Below, in pieces: positions 23,758-35,450 of a DNA stretch of 64,000 bases. Position 1 is the stretch's first letter. Each line of letters opens with the position of its first letter. A program made the position numbers and the translations under genes. The stretch comes from Metallyticus violacea (Eukaryota; Arthropoda; Insecta; Mantodea; Metallyticidae), in the NCBI GenBank assembly GCA_030762175.1, contig CM060846.1:232315512-232379511 (forward strand), written 5' to 3'. The notes under the pieces were generated by a model that was given only the letters and a program-made list of their open reading frames with translations, ran no database searches and was not told where the DNA came from.

Positions 23758-24420
23758 CTACAGGGATGCGTATAGAGACCTAATCGGGCTCAGACTGCGT
23801 CGTCCCCGCGTTCGGTGCAGTCGCCCCCAGGACAAGAATCGGTAAACGCAAGAAAGAGAATAATCTTCTTTCCAGAAGCTTTCTACGAGGGAAAAGACAA
23901 GGGAGGAGAAGAAAGAAGAAGTAGAAAAAGAGTTGGAAGAAGAAATGCCATTGCCTTGGCCAGAAGAAGACAATAAGCAAATAGAATAAACTACAAATCA
24001 AAATGTGTATTTAACAAAACCATACCTGGCTCGGCATTTACATACTCCGACGGCAACAGACACCATCTTCGGCATTTATAGAGACAAAGATGGCGATTTC
24101 AAAATTGGTGATCCCATGATCAAAATAGAAGATAGCGATTTGTTCGTTAAAAGCACTTGAAAAGTGTTTGGGAACTGTTAACAAGAAAAAACGCGATCTT
24201 ACAAAACTAACTTCTTAGGATAAGGGAAAATACTGGCAAATTCTTCTTCTCACAAATGGTCATTGGCAAAACAACGAACCCTTCAACCAGATAAAGTCCA
24301 ACAGAGATAAGAAATACAAAGAGATAATTGCAGAATTCCCATCAAAGGCACTTGAGGTGGAACATCGCTGGACCTCATATAACAATAAACAAAAAACTTA
24401 TTACCATCCGTTAAAAGCGG
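23758..24420 (+). pseudogene. Polinton-associated acidic protein, broken
   Basis: The plus strand encodes a charged stretch (EKTREEKEEVEKELEEE, about 23890-23945) followed by TDTIFGIYRDKDGDFKIGDP (about 24060). Next come a KYWQILLLTNGHWQNNEPFN segment (about 24230) and KKYKEIIAEFPSKA. This domain, a short beta-rich FGIY unit then a YxxILLxTN helix and a terminal K-K-KEI motif, is familiar from uncharacterised Polinton ORFs. Stops and frame changes near 24150 and 24215 break it. The function is unknown. Confidence 0.5.
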
Positions 24421-24429
24421 TCGCTAACT

Positions 24430-24840
24430 GTTGGGGAAAAATCGCAAAACGAAAGATTGGCTGCTGCGGCAAGACGGATACTCTTTGCACAAGGGGAAAA
24501 AAAACAGAAATTTCTACGTTGGAACAACGTAAACAATATAGGCGAGAAGATCAATCTTGCAATATTCAAAGCATAAGCAAATCTAACGACGAAGTCAAAT
24601 TTTCGTTCACATGCGCATATTCTTTTCCATGTACGCACACGTGAAACCCATAAAACCGAAAACCAGTACCGAAACTGCCAAGTCCTTTGAATTCGTCTTA
24701 GAAGGAAATGCGCCCATAACTGTAAGATCCGACAAGGGAAAAGAATTCCGGGCAAACGGGTAGTCGTTGGTAGAAATCTACTATTCGTACTGCTTCGAGT
24801 CCATAGGTGAGGACTGCTTAACAACTAAGCAAAAACGTGA
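24430..24840 (+). pseudogene. Polinton retrovirus-like integrase fragment
   Basis: The integrase would join Polinton ends to host DNA. The catalytic core is recognised by a YAHVKPIKPKTSTETAKSFE segment (about 24630) and, about 60 bases later, ITVRSDKGKEFRANG, where the aspartate and the GKEF turn correspond to the second catalytic aspartate region of the DDE core. A tryptophan-leucine segment followed by a tyrosine-serine-leucine-histidine run near 24455 fits the N-terminal part in another frame. The first aspartate and final glutamate regions are not clearly intact, and an in-frame stop follows the SDKGKEF segment. Confidence 0.6.
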
Positions 24841-25009
24841 CCATAACTACAGCTGGCAGAATCGTTAATGATCTTTACAGTTCTTTAAAGGTTTTCAAGA
24901 ACTCTACATGACTATAAAGAGCCAAGTAAAAGATGAAGACTTGCAAGAAATACTCTAAACCGAACTGCAAGGCTATCTCATTGCACACCAAAAAGAGATA
25001 ACATACAGA

Positions 25010-25260
25010 AAAGCTAAGAGAGATTGGGTTCCGACATATTCCGTACCAGACGTATATACATGCAAAGCTATTAACGTGCACGTGCTAATAGGCAGAAAGA
25101 AGAGAAGTAATTTAGCGACTGTATTTGACGGAAAATGTTTCTTTCCGGCCGGGGTATATTACGATCGGCGAGATCTCGTGGACATGATAAAGAATTCTGT
25201 TCTAAATTTTGATTGTTATAAAAATGCAAACAAAAACCTCCTATCAGAGTGAGCAAGGAC
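25010..25260 (+). pseudogene. Possible Polinton capsid-related fragment
   Basis: An open stretch on the plus strand contains CKAINVHVLIGRKKRSN, a short beta-strand-like run, then FPAGVYYDRRDLVDMIKNSV. The last part resembles the PGxY-helix turn seen in a small beta-sheet protein of Polintons interpreted as a minor capsid protein. Position downstream of the integrase fits. The match is short and could be coincidental. Confidence 0.3.
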
Positions 25261-25400
25261 ATTAAGTCGTCTTTTCTCCTATCCCACAGGAAAATATATT
25301 GTCAATTCATTTACGATACTCAACCGGTATTCGAGTATTGTAATGCCATCGAGCCGCAGCTAATTTTAAGCTCTTACGTTCGCTGACTTGAGAATAAATT

Positions 25401-26104
25401 AGTTTTCTTCATTTGTCAGTCATCATCTTTTCAAAACCGTAATCTCCCTTCCCGTAGAGATTAATGTTTTCAAACCGTAGTCATTGTATACCTTAGCCAG
25501 TACCTATGCCTCTGCACCTTGTACGTCTGTGCTAGAGGTATAACATGGACTATATTGCGGCAATGTTCAACTCTGCTATCTAGGCCGACAAGTCAAAGAG
25601 ATGTTCCATATAGAATTCACATCCTGGCAGTGCAGAGGCCAACAGGGATGTCTGCGAGATAAAAAGGTGAGTTTTGTGTAATTCCCATTGAGAGTCTTAG
25701 TTGAAGGGTCAAGGGAGCCGTTGTAGTGGATTACGAACCCCCTAGAGGAAACAACGAATAGTTAATAATAAAAGAGTTACCCATCGTTGGAAAGGATCTT
25801 GTTCAAACTTTTCACTTTGCCAGTCCGTATCCTTGGAATTATAGGGTTGACGAATGCGATAAGGACAGAAAAAATGGAATACGTTTCAATGATTGCTACA
25901 TTCGTTACAGTATGGTGAAAACAATACTCAAAGAGATCGTGGTTGGGCACGTATCGCTGTACACCTACGATAAGGATAAATGTGCATTTCTATCTACACT
26001 AACAGATCGAATGTTTAACAACAGATGTCCCCCCGAAAGTTCTAACAGACACAATGCATCATTTGTTGCAGCTCTATAAAAGAAGAGGTTTCAGGTATTC
26101 GAGT
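25401..26104. other. No gene recognised
   Basis: Several short open stretches (for example about 25790-26080) have protein-like composition but no identified family. They may be further Polinton debris. Confidence 0.4.
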
Positions 26105-26460
26105 TTAAATTATTAAGTTGACTGACGATATAACATGGGAGTTTAACAACAAAAATGTTACAATTGCACTTTTCCTGGACATGGAAGCGACTTTTGATCG
26201 ATGCTGGCGTAATGGCCTACTATATAAAATCTATCACCAACTACCAACACTACGGTCGTGCTAATATCTCCTAACCAGTTATTTGCAAACATGCCCCTTC
26301 CAGGTCCAGGTTGCAAAAGAAAAATCAGCACACTGCCTCATGACAGCCGGCAATATATCCTAATTCCTGTGTTTCATTTATCTATGTCGACAACCATTTC
26401 CCTATCACTCAAATGGACCCTGTTAGTCCCTTCAGGGTTACCTGCTGCAATTCAATAATA
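26105..26460 (+). pseudogene. Jockey-type reverse transcriptase fragment
   Basis: A plus-strand frame reads LTDDITWEFNNKNVTIALFL, then DMEATFDRCWRNGLLYKIYH, the first catalytic aspartate region of a LINE reverse transcriptase. This is followed by a SYLQ and FQVQVAKEKS segment corresponding to the next conserved strand. The remainder is lost. It is a separate LINE remnant from copy A and lies directly beyond the Polinton debris. Confidence 0.6.
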
Positions 26461-26696
26461 GCTCTGGTAGTTGCTCAAATACAGTATATTAATTTCACGC
26501 ACGGTTTACTTGCTACTATGTATATGCCAACTGTTAAGTCAAACAACTCAAGACCGCCGCTACGACATTTTAAGCATCACAATAAGCACAGCTATGTCAT
26601 CTCTTCAACGACAACAGCCAGGTACAAATACGCCTGTTTTAATTTTTTTAAATATATGTAGTGATAATTTACTTAATTCAATAGCAATACCAAAAC

Positions 26697-26702
<6 letters not shown>

Positions 26703-26744
<42 letters not shown>
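26703..26744. repeat. (CA)n microsatellite
   Basis: About 21 CA units lie inside the F6 repeat at the place where the other copy has only tgtgtg. Confidence 0.95.
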
Positions 26745-26749
<5 letters not shown>

Positions 26750-26885
26750 AATTAGGCAAGGACTCCCGGGGTGTGGTTGGTGTTAGGGTGCGTCCCAGCG
26801 ATACCAGCGAGATACTCTTTGGTTTTCTTCTTCTTTGCTGTTGGCACGTAGAGGTTCTTTTCTGCTCTAATGTTGGCAGTTTTCG

Positions 26886-26887
<2 letters not shown>

Positions 26888-26921
<34 letters not shown>
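26888..26921. repeat. (CT)n microsatellite
   Basis: About 17 CT units lie inside the F6 repeat at the place where the other copy has a short gagagaga run. Confidence 0.95.
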
Positions 26922-26924
<3 letters not shown>

Positions 26925-26950
26925 ATGCCATAAGAAGTAAATTATTGCCT

Positions 26951-27911
26951 TTAAAAATGTGAAGAGGATATCATATCGCTCATTCTCTGAGATTATCTGC
27001 GGATTTAATGAATATAAAGGTATAGATATTGTAAATGTGACTTGTGAGAGGGAAGAGGGCATTCTAATTGACAGAGAGGGAAGGGGACGAAGCTTAGGCA
27101 AGAAATGATTACTACTACAGTGATTACTCGATGAAAAAGATTATTATGTTCTTGTAATGCCAACTCTTATTTTCCTAAAAAGATAGAATCTTTTACAACT
27201 AGGTTAATGAAGTTCCCATTTAATCGAACATTTTCATTTAATATTGTAATGCTTAGTGAGGATGATTTCCGTAGCGTATCTAATTGAGTTCAAGTTTCTT
27301 TCGACATGTTTCAGTTATAAAACACTCTTTAAATGCTCCCTTGAGTCCCCGTGTTCATGAAATGCTCGATTGAGTTCATGAAATCCCCAATCCTGCATTA
27401 CGGAGTATTCCATGCATCCTTCTTCACTCCTAACGAAAGACCAGTCCAGCAAAAGAGTTTTACTTTTTTTTCCTCCCAGAAAAATGCGGCCATATAATCA
27501 CCTGTATTCTTCGTAGCGATTACTTTTAAAATGTAACGGATAAGACTGTCCTAAATTTTTGTTTGTTAACAGTTAATAAATGTGGAGTGGGATGATTGAA
27601 TACTAACGGTGTCTTTTATCTTTGCCGCACCACCGAGAGAATTTCACACCACATCGTTTTCTAAATTCATTCAAAACTGTATAATGCATAACTTAAAAAT
27701 GAATTAACGACATATAAAAATCACCGCTTCAATGGAAAAATTAAAGCGGTAAGAACGAAATTAGCGTGTTCCTCTCACTTCAACAAAGGCTCAACTGAAA
27801 GGTTTAATATATTTCTTTGTCTTCTAAGGGTGCCGTATATGAACAGGTAAATATGTGGGGAGAGACATACCACGAGCTCTTCATGCTGAGAGTGTCAGAA
27901 ATTCGTGGCAA
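26951..27911. other. No gene recognised
   Basis: AT-rich sequence without recognisable coding or repeat structure. Confidence 0.5.
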
Positions 27912-27919
27912 TGGCAACC

Positions 27920-28200
27920 GAACCGCCACGAGAGGCCGAGATCGTTAAGGCGCGGACTCGTGAGCGGCAGGTTTGGGGTTCGAATCCCGCCAGGACCGTC
28001 CTCCCTGACTGAGTTTTTTCCAGGTTTTCCCCAGTCCTCATAAATGCTAAATGCAGGGTAGGTACCCTAAACTTAGGCCTGGAACGTTTCCTTCCTTAAA
28101 AAATCCTTTCCCAATATATCATTTCATCTCATGTATCACCAGTGTCCACCGCCTGTGGTGCTACAGTAGTAAAAACGGACGTTAAATACTATTTAAAAAT
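27920..28200 (+). repeat. F1 SINE, reference-quality copy
   Basis: This is the clearest copy of the family. The head begins gaaccgccacgagaggcc, then an A box in ggccgagatcgttaaggcg and a B box in ggggttcgaatcccgcc, like tRNA-Ser or tRNA-Leu. The body holds the ctgactgagttttttccagg and tgaggacc-type segments, and the tail is cgtt-style taaaaacggacgttaaa. The 8-bp duplications tggcaacc at 27912-27919 and 28201-28208 bracket it. Confidence 0.92.
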
Positions 28201-28208
28201 TGGCAACC

Positions 28209-31200
28209 ACATAACAACGTTTTATTCGGATCTGCGTAAATACGAACTATTTCACAGACACCAGAAGCAGGGCGCGGAAGAGAATCATGTAGAAAGAAAA
28301 CGAGTGAGAGACAGGGGGAGAATTGCATGCCGCTTGCTTTAAACATTTTCAGATACCGTAGTTGTTTTTGAGGGCGATAATGGAAAGATAGAACTATTAT
28401 ATGTTTAATTTCCAATTTCCTTTAAAAATTTGGGTGAACTACTTTTTCACGCCCTTTACCTGACGATCAGCCTGCGCTAGAAAGCAAGGCAAAACTTACG
28501 TATTTTAGTTCCTATAATTATATTTACTTTTATTTATCTAGTTGTATTGTACAGATTGTAAGTCAACATATAGAAGCACATGTTAAATTTTAGATCCTGC
28601 AACAAATGAATCTGGAATAACAAAAGTGGCACCCAGCCATGTATATAAAGCTCCAAAGAAACTGGTAAGATAAATTAAGCTTTAAAAGTAATAAACTTGG
28701 AATTTACCTGTAATGTGCAAGGGAAACTGAAAAGAAACACATTGAAAAACAGTAATTTCAGAAACGGGAAAAATTTGAAATATTGCAAAAACAAAAAAGT
28801 GCAATAAAATCGCCAGAAGAAAAACAAACTGAAATTGGAGAAAAAATTGGCTTGCCGAACAAAAAACTACAGAAGTTGCGATAAGGCTGGATTACATCCG
28901 GCATTATATATCGGTTTCAATATTTTCAGATGGCAAATTTGTGTAGATAGTCATCGAATCTTGAATAGGTTCTAAAATTTCTTCGCGTCCCATTTCAATC
29001 ATGAAGTCGTCTTATATGTTAAGCGCAAAGCTACCAATCTTTCTGTTTCATCTTCTCCACTTTTTAGTGAACATATTTTTCAATTCTTTCATTTTAAAAA
29101 TACTGTTTCTGTTTGCGATTCCACTCTTAATTTGAACTCACACAAGTTCAATTGGATTACATTGGTAAAGGTTAACCTGATCGCGCAGTACATGCTTTAT
29201 CTCCATGAACGCACTATTTGTACTTACTGAATGACATTGCACTAATACGTATGTTTTATAACAAAGAACAACTATTTCTTTCAATTTCACTTCTTCTTAA
29301 TCACCTGAACTTCCTAACTCTTCATTTTTTATGGTTTCAAATTTGTGAAGGGTGAGTGCTTCATATATGTCACCAGTCAAACTCTGGTTTATATCTTGTT
29401 TACCACTACTTCGATATATATTTATTGTAATGAGGAGGAAAATAAAGTACAGTCAGCGAAAGGAACTAATAGACTCCAACATACTTTGAAACGAATCCAA
29501 AACTGGTAGTATATTTTAAATTTTCCTACGCGTTACTTCAGCCACGACCAATGGCTACAATTACTCATCTCTGTAATGAAAATTATTTAGCTAAAAATAT
29601 GAGGTTTTGATTGACATGCTACAAAATTTGCTTCATTCACGCGAATATACAATATTTTGATCTGCCGTAAATTATATCTATAGGTGAGGATTGATTTCAC
29701 GAGTAACAGGGCCCGATAGTGGGAGTGCGATGTGGCTTCGTCGTACATCTCTGCATGAGCTATACACTTGAGAGCTTCAAGGCGAAACATCATCCCATTT
29801 GACACGCACTGTAGCAACGCTAACCCTTGCTATTACAGCCTTAACAAGAAGATGAAGAAAAAAGAAAGAAAGAAAGAACGAACGAACGAAAAAGAAGAAA
29901 CAGTAAATGAGATAGCAGCCCCCTGGTGCTCGATCTTCTGCCCTATTAATTCATGATAAATGCAATTTATACTCGATTAAAAGTGTTTATTTATAAAGTG
30001 ACTCTTTCCATTGTATTTTCTGTAGCAGAATGAAGCGGATGTAATCCATTCCAAGGTTTGGTTGTCGTTTTTTCGACATAATGTCAAGATAGGAATGAAG
30101 TATGTAAAACATTTACGTATAAATTATTATAAATGTTTGACATTAATTTGGGAGACAACGAAGAGTAAAGATATGGCAAATAAATTGCATTTATATAGTT
30201 CTTATTTTTGTCTAGAAATTACGGCAATTAGTTTGCTGGTGTATGGCTGTGCGTCATTTTTGAAAATTGAAGCTTTATATAAACCTGGCAACTATTTGCA
30301 AAGTACTCATTCCCTACACTCTAGGGTAAAGTGATCCTGACATACAATGTCACGTGACTTGACGTCACTAGGATGATTGTGTGCAGTCAAGTACAACACA
30401 GAGGCAATGCACGCAAAGAAAGTAGATCCACCTTAGCAATCTAAATTTAAGGATGAGTTCAGTAATAAACAGCATATACTATACAAAAAAGTATACTTGT
30501 GATTTTAATTTAATTACGACTGACTTAACGAAGTTGAATTTTGAAGTGAGAAATTTTTGCGCTCCAGCTGCCAAGATCCAGCTCGCCAATTTCAGTGTTG
30601 TTTAAACAAGGCAAGGCGTAAGCAGTTTGCGCCTATCTTGGCTGACGCTAATGAATGTTGCTGTTTCTACAGAGATATAGTATATGAAGCATAAATCGGG
30701 CAAGCGTGATTTCAAAGTTCTATGAAAAGTATCCGGCACTCGCAATAAAGGAGGTAGTAAATCCAACTTTAGACATTAACGGCGCTCTCTTGTCATTGCG
30801 TCGTTTATACTTGCCACGTGTTTCTGACTATTGGGACTATTCTTGGCGGGAATTGCGGAAGAATATTTTGTTTGTTTATGTTAGGATCACTCTAAGAGTG
30901 AATAGATTTAGGCACACGCCGTTTATGGCCTCTGAAGAGATTGCGGTCAGCGGCAAGTGATGCTGCAACACAAAGGCAGTTGACTGAGAATTAAATGAAC
31001 ACGTTTATTATACCTGTCACGGCCACTATCGTGCATACTAACCCTGGAATGGTGCAATTTTTTTGCAGCCTTGGTGCACAGAAGAAAACGTGATAGGAGG
31101 AGGATGTCATGGTCGCAAAAACTGCTTTACATGGCGTCATTGACCAGCTTTATCATTACCCCCAAATGCACCATACACAATGTGCATATGAACGAACTCT

Positions 31201-32532
31201 GAGGAAGTAATTTCTGCATTTCACCATTAGCTCATTCGCCACAATAACAAACAATACAACAATGAGTAATGTATTGATGCAACACTAATGACTAATGACA
31301 TTCACCTATGTATGAAGAGAGCTACATAATGTTTAGAAGAAACCAGTAAAGTATAGTTACTCAGTAATGAGGTATCTGAGACCATGGGTTCCTTGTGTCA
31401 ACACCCAGCAAACATCCCTGAGCAACTCTGAAATTTTTTCACTAGAATTTTGTTAATCATATATATGAAACTTTGTGGCTATGTACCTGCTATAAATGAA
31501 TTAAAATACCTAATATCTAACTGCTGAAAGAACCTGTTTGAAATGAACAAAGAGAAGTACTTTGTAAAATATTTTAAACAAAAATTGAAAGACAAATATA
31601 GAAGAATATCACTTTAGTATTTAGTTAAAGGACAAATATTTTAGCCAGCAAGTATTCTAGAGAAAGTGAACATATAAAATCATGTGTAGTAAGTGCAATC
31701 AGAATATAAAACAATGCAATATTCAGAAAGACTTAAGTAGCAAACTACTCAACACTATAGATGAGTCACTAAATACTACTTACCAATGAGTGTACCCAGA
31801 CTCAATTCCCATTTGGGACAAATTGCCTGGGTGAGTTTATTTTCAATTTTTTCTTATTCTTAAGAGCTGAATGTAATATAATTGATTTGATTATGGAATC
31901 ACATGTTCCATAATTAATTTATTTCATTCTTCATTTCTAATACCAACAGTAATCAGGAAGAGACCTTGAAGGCTAAAAAAAAGTACAAACTTTCTGAAGA
32001 TTTTATGAAAATGTATATTTTCCAGGAAGAATTTAAAGTTGACCAGCCATAATTGGAATAAAGAATCAAATGCTTCTTAAAAAATGCAAGCATGACTAAA
32101 ATGCACTTTTCTCTTCAGCCCATGCTTATATGGGAATTACTGTAATATAATAAATTTTATCATAAATTAAAGAATTGTGAAATAAATTAAGATTTGAAGG
32201 AAATATGCTAAACATGCAATACGGTAGCTGTATCTATGGTGAATAACTGTGATAAAAAATTTTCAGTTTATTCATATATTATATGATCTCTCTGAAAAAT
32301 AGTTTCAATAAGAAAAATGGAAAATACTGCATCAATTTTATTGAAGTGGAGATCAAATTTGTTGAGCATTTTCCCATACACTTTAAGCAAAAGAAATAAA
32401 TTGATAAAATATCTTTTAACACACAGACACACACACACACACATATATTTATATATAGTTGACATATGCTGCATTGCATAAAAGAACTTATATTTTTTGT
32501 ACAGTAACCAGACTAAAGAACTTACGCACTAA
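28209..32532. other. Long AT-rich stretch, no gene recognised
   Basis: A simple aaag/aacg repeat lies near 29855-29892 and a CA run at 32420-32441. An 84-codon ORF at 30706-30960 has no recognised domain. A block with paired E-box and CRE palindromes at 30349-30367 is listed separately. Confidence 0.45.
30349..30367. promoter_or_regulatory. Adjacent E-box and CRE palindromes
   Basis: gtcacgtgac (30349-30358), a perfect 10-bp palindrome with a CACGTG E-box core, is followed one base later by tgacgtca (30360-30367), the consensus CRE for bZIP factors. The pairing resembles promoter elements, but no transcript start is evident nearby. Confidence 0.35.
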
Positions 32533-32785
32533 TATGGATGGCTGAGGTTGCTTTGCAGGAGGTCTGTAAGTTGACTTCAAACCAGGATCTTCCTCTCTGG
32601 CTGAGGTGCTTTGCAGTCCCAGTCCTCCTTAATGAAAAATGCCATGAAGGTACCCTAAAACTTAGAACTAGAATACTTTCTTTCCAAAAAAGTCCTTTCC
32701 CAATTTATAATTTTATCTCATGTATCATCATTACCTACTGCTTGTGATGCCTTGGTAGTGAAAACAAACATTAAACACTATTAAA
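32533..32785 (+). repeat. F1 SINE, degenerate copy
   Basis: The body and tail match F1: cagtcctccttaatg, taccctaaaacttagaac, ctttcccaatttata, tctcatgtatcatca, tgccttggtagtgaaaac and attaaacactatt. The tRNA-like head is badly decayed (atggctgaggttg). Confidence 0.8.
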
Positions 32786-34254
32786 ATAACCATACACAGC
32801 ATTAGGTAGAAATCATTGGAGTCAATTGCACATTTATTAACAATAATCTTTCTTTAGTTAAAGATACCATCATGTAATGTAACTATAATTTGGCTAACAG
32901 ATTCAAATTAGCCTATCTATTATCATATAGCATATACGACTAATTGTATGATTGTGGTTTTATATAAGGTGTAGCTTATCATAATTGAAATGAGCAAGAT
33001 ATAGAAGTACAAAAAGATTTATATACTTAAAGATATTATATTGCTTATGGCAGAAAAAGAGGTAAAATGGTTTAAGAAATTGTTTGAACACCATGGTTTA
33101 CAGTAACTGCTCCTAAAGAAGAAAAAACAAATTGAAGAAGTCATAATTCAACTCAGCAACTTGAATATTTCTAGAAATGAAATTTGTAATTTCTTTGAAA
33201 AAAATTGTCTAATTAGATGATTTTCTGGATAACATGAATCAATGATAGTGTGTTTCTATTTCACTAATATAAGACCTTAGCTAGTCTTAGTCTTAGACCT
33301 TAGCTAGTTATGGGTAACATTCCACATGTGTTTAAAATATTAATAAAGCCCATCTTTCTGTTGACATTACAAAATGCTATTACTATTCACATAGCTAAAA
33401 CTAATCTAAAAACTGTTATTAAAATGTGTATAACATGAAATAAACCAATAATATATAAATTATATTTAAAATACATTATGTTCTTTATCTCAATATAAGA
33501 ATTTTATTTTTAACATATTCTCCAAAAATACCTTCCCTAATAACCACTCATTCACACAGAGCATATATTTACTATCTTGTTCCCACAGGAACAAAAGAAT
33601 TCTTTAACAAAACACAGTGTGCATCTCTTGAATTGCACTCCAGTCCTTTGCTATTTTTTTGTACTGAACTTATAAGTTATAATTAAATAGTAAGAAATCT
33701 AGAATAATCCTATGTTATCATGCTTACAGATATCCCCAAAGTATTTAATAACTACAATCAATTTTCCTTTTCACATAAATAATATTAGTAATTCTAAAAT
33801 ATTCATAATACTTTATGAAAAAATCTAAAATGTTAAATCACATGGGAAAAAACTGTAACTTTTTTATAAAATTGCAAGTCTTAGCAGAAATTTACTAAAT
33901 CCATTAATATAAGCCTAAAACTTGCAGATTTCATAGTATTTTACAACAATCTATCTGAAAAATTAGTTTTGAAGGTGCACAGCAAAAAAACAAACAAACA
34001 AACAAACAAAAAACAAAAAATAACAAAAACAAAAAAACTAGTACCTACCAAAATTTGGCTACTAAAGTCTATGTTCTACCACTTTTATTCTACTTGCTTG
34101 AAACAACAAACAATAAAAATATATGTCAGCCTAGAATTATTAAATGTGTCAAAATATAAGAAGTAACTAAAATAGCCTTTTAGTAAACTATAACAATTTC
34201 CATAATTCTAATTTGGCTGAACCTATTGCAACAAAAATTAGATATGATAAAGTG
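32786..34254. other. AT-rich sequence, no gene recognised
   Basis: A short tandem repetition of gaccttagctagt lies near 33272-33308, and a (CAAA)n run at about 33986-34010. Nothing else was identified. Confidence 0.5.
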
Positions 34255-34640
34255 TGAGCTTTGCAGTACCTAGTGCCTTTAAGTTCACCAAGCAGTGATG
34301 TTAGCTTCAGTACTTTTTCAACTATCATGAACAGGATAATAGTCACTCTTCTGATCAAGATGATATCCCCGAATTATTCTGTTACAGAAGCTTGTAACTA
34401 CCTAGTTGGTCCATTGTGTCATTTAGCAAATGCACTTCAGCCTTCTGGTGATTTCCAAACCATTTAAAAATGTTCTAGATAAACCCCTGTTAAAAAAGGG
34501 TGATAAAAATAAGATTGAACATTACAGTTCAGCATCACCATTACTCTCAGTATCCAAAATATGACAAAATAATGTACAAATCCCTTATGTTTTATGCTTA
34601 AAAAGTATACAAAACTGTATGGCTCTATACTGTCACAAAA
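34255..34640 (+). pseudogene. Decayed LINE reverse transcriptase fragment
   Basis: In two plus-strand frames the sequence keeps the order of an early reverse transcriptase domain. ACNYLVGPLCHLANALQPSG precedes a degraded lysine-rich strand. Then KKGDKNKIEHYSS and LLSVSKI follow, corresponding to the conserved FKKGD, YRPIS and LLSxxSKI motifs. The clade cannot be assigned with confidence. No endonuclease was seen upstream, so the copy is 5'-truncated or decayed. Confidence 0.55.
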
Positions 34641-35269
34641 CTATGCATCTGTAATGAAGTTATGTGTTGAAAACATGCACACTCTCAAAAGCAAAAAATT
34701 ATGCAGGAAAACTCCAAATAAAATGCATCACATATATTTAATGGTGTTTTGTCTCTTCATTATTCTCCCTAATTTAATAGCCTTGTTTAATAACAAATTT
34801 ATTAATTACTTTCTGATATACTTAATTTCACTGCTGATAAAACTAGTGTTAATTTATTTATTCCTAAAATGGGCCCATAATTTTTGTTCATTGGTTAGAA
34901 TATTTATTTGGTTATAGGATCTTGAGAATAAAAATATATTATTTATTTAAAATAAATTATTTAAAATAGACATCTACTTAAAATGGAATAATGATATTAT
35001 AGTCACTTATTTTTGCAGAACTAAGTTTTTATGCAATGTGGTTCATGAATACTATGCAAAGTACTTGTATTAACATTCTGTCATTTTTAATTTTTTTACT
35101 CTGTAATCCAATTTCGTTTATATTTTTTATTTTACAAAAAGAAAAGAGTGCACATATTGTAGCAGTTCAGAGAAACTTTTCCTCTAAATAGTTTGAAACA
35201 GCTAGAAATTATGATGTTAATAAGTGAAAAAATTCTGGAATTAGAAAAAAAAATAACATTATCAATATG

Positions 35270-35450
35270 TGAAAATATGAATGACAACCTCCAGGAAGAT
35301 GAGGAAGAGGCAGACCAAGAAGAACTTGAAACAATGAAATTATGGAGGCAATGGCAAGAAGAGGCTTGGTACTTGAAGACATACAGGGTAGAAGGATGTG
35401 GATATTTGGCACAGGAAGACAGCAGTAGCTGTGCAAACCTGAGATAGACG
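35270..35450 (+). pseudogene. LINE C-terminal fragment
   Basis: One plus-strand frame reads GRGRPRRT, then NNEIMEAMARRGLVLEDIQG and an RRMW-type end. This resembles the short arginine-rich C-terminal extension found in some arthropod LINE reverse transcriptases. It may belong to the same element as the fragment at 34255-34640. A frame in register with it also opens an 84-codon acidic ORF that I take to be a shadow. Confidence 0.45.

Larger units (their letters stand above)
17200..25400 (+). mobile_element. Degraded Polinton/Maverick, interrupted by a LINE
   Basis: Recognisable Polinton-type remnants lie on the plus strand in this order: protein-primed family B DNA polymerase (17282-18455), a small basic protein (23414-23656), an acidic protein (23758-24420), a retrovirus-like integrase (24430-24840) and a possible capsid-related piece (25010-25260). 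A Jockey LINE of about 3.2 kb and a repeat-derived stretch separate polymerase from the rest. Polintons are self-synthesising, virus-related DNA transposons usually 15-20 kb long. Terminal inverted repeats and 6-bp duplications were not found, so the limits are approximate. Nearly every gene is broken by stops or shifts, so the copy is dead. Confidence 0.65.
26680..26950 (-). repeat. F6 dispersed repeat, copy 2, with expanded microsatellites
   Basis: On the minus strand this copy aligns with 13590-13870 (gaatcgaaaactgccaacat, caaagaagaagaaaacca, cccgggagtccttgcctaat). Its ga run is expanded to a (CT)n on the plus strand (26888-26921). The actgtgtg site is expanded to a (CA)n (26703-26744). 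Confidence 0.65.

Noticed and set aside
27920..27990. Candidate tRNA gene
   Set aside because: A and B boxes are present, but the acceptor stem does not close and the sequence continues into the F1 SINE body with target duplications.
30706..30960. 84-codon ORF downstream of the E-box and CRE sites
   Set aside because: No domain and no splice signals were recognised, and the linkage to the sites 340 bp upstream is only positional.
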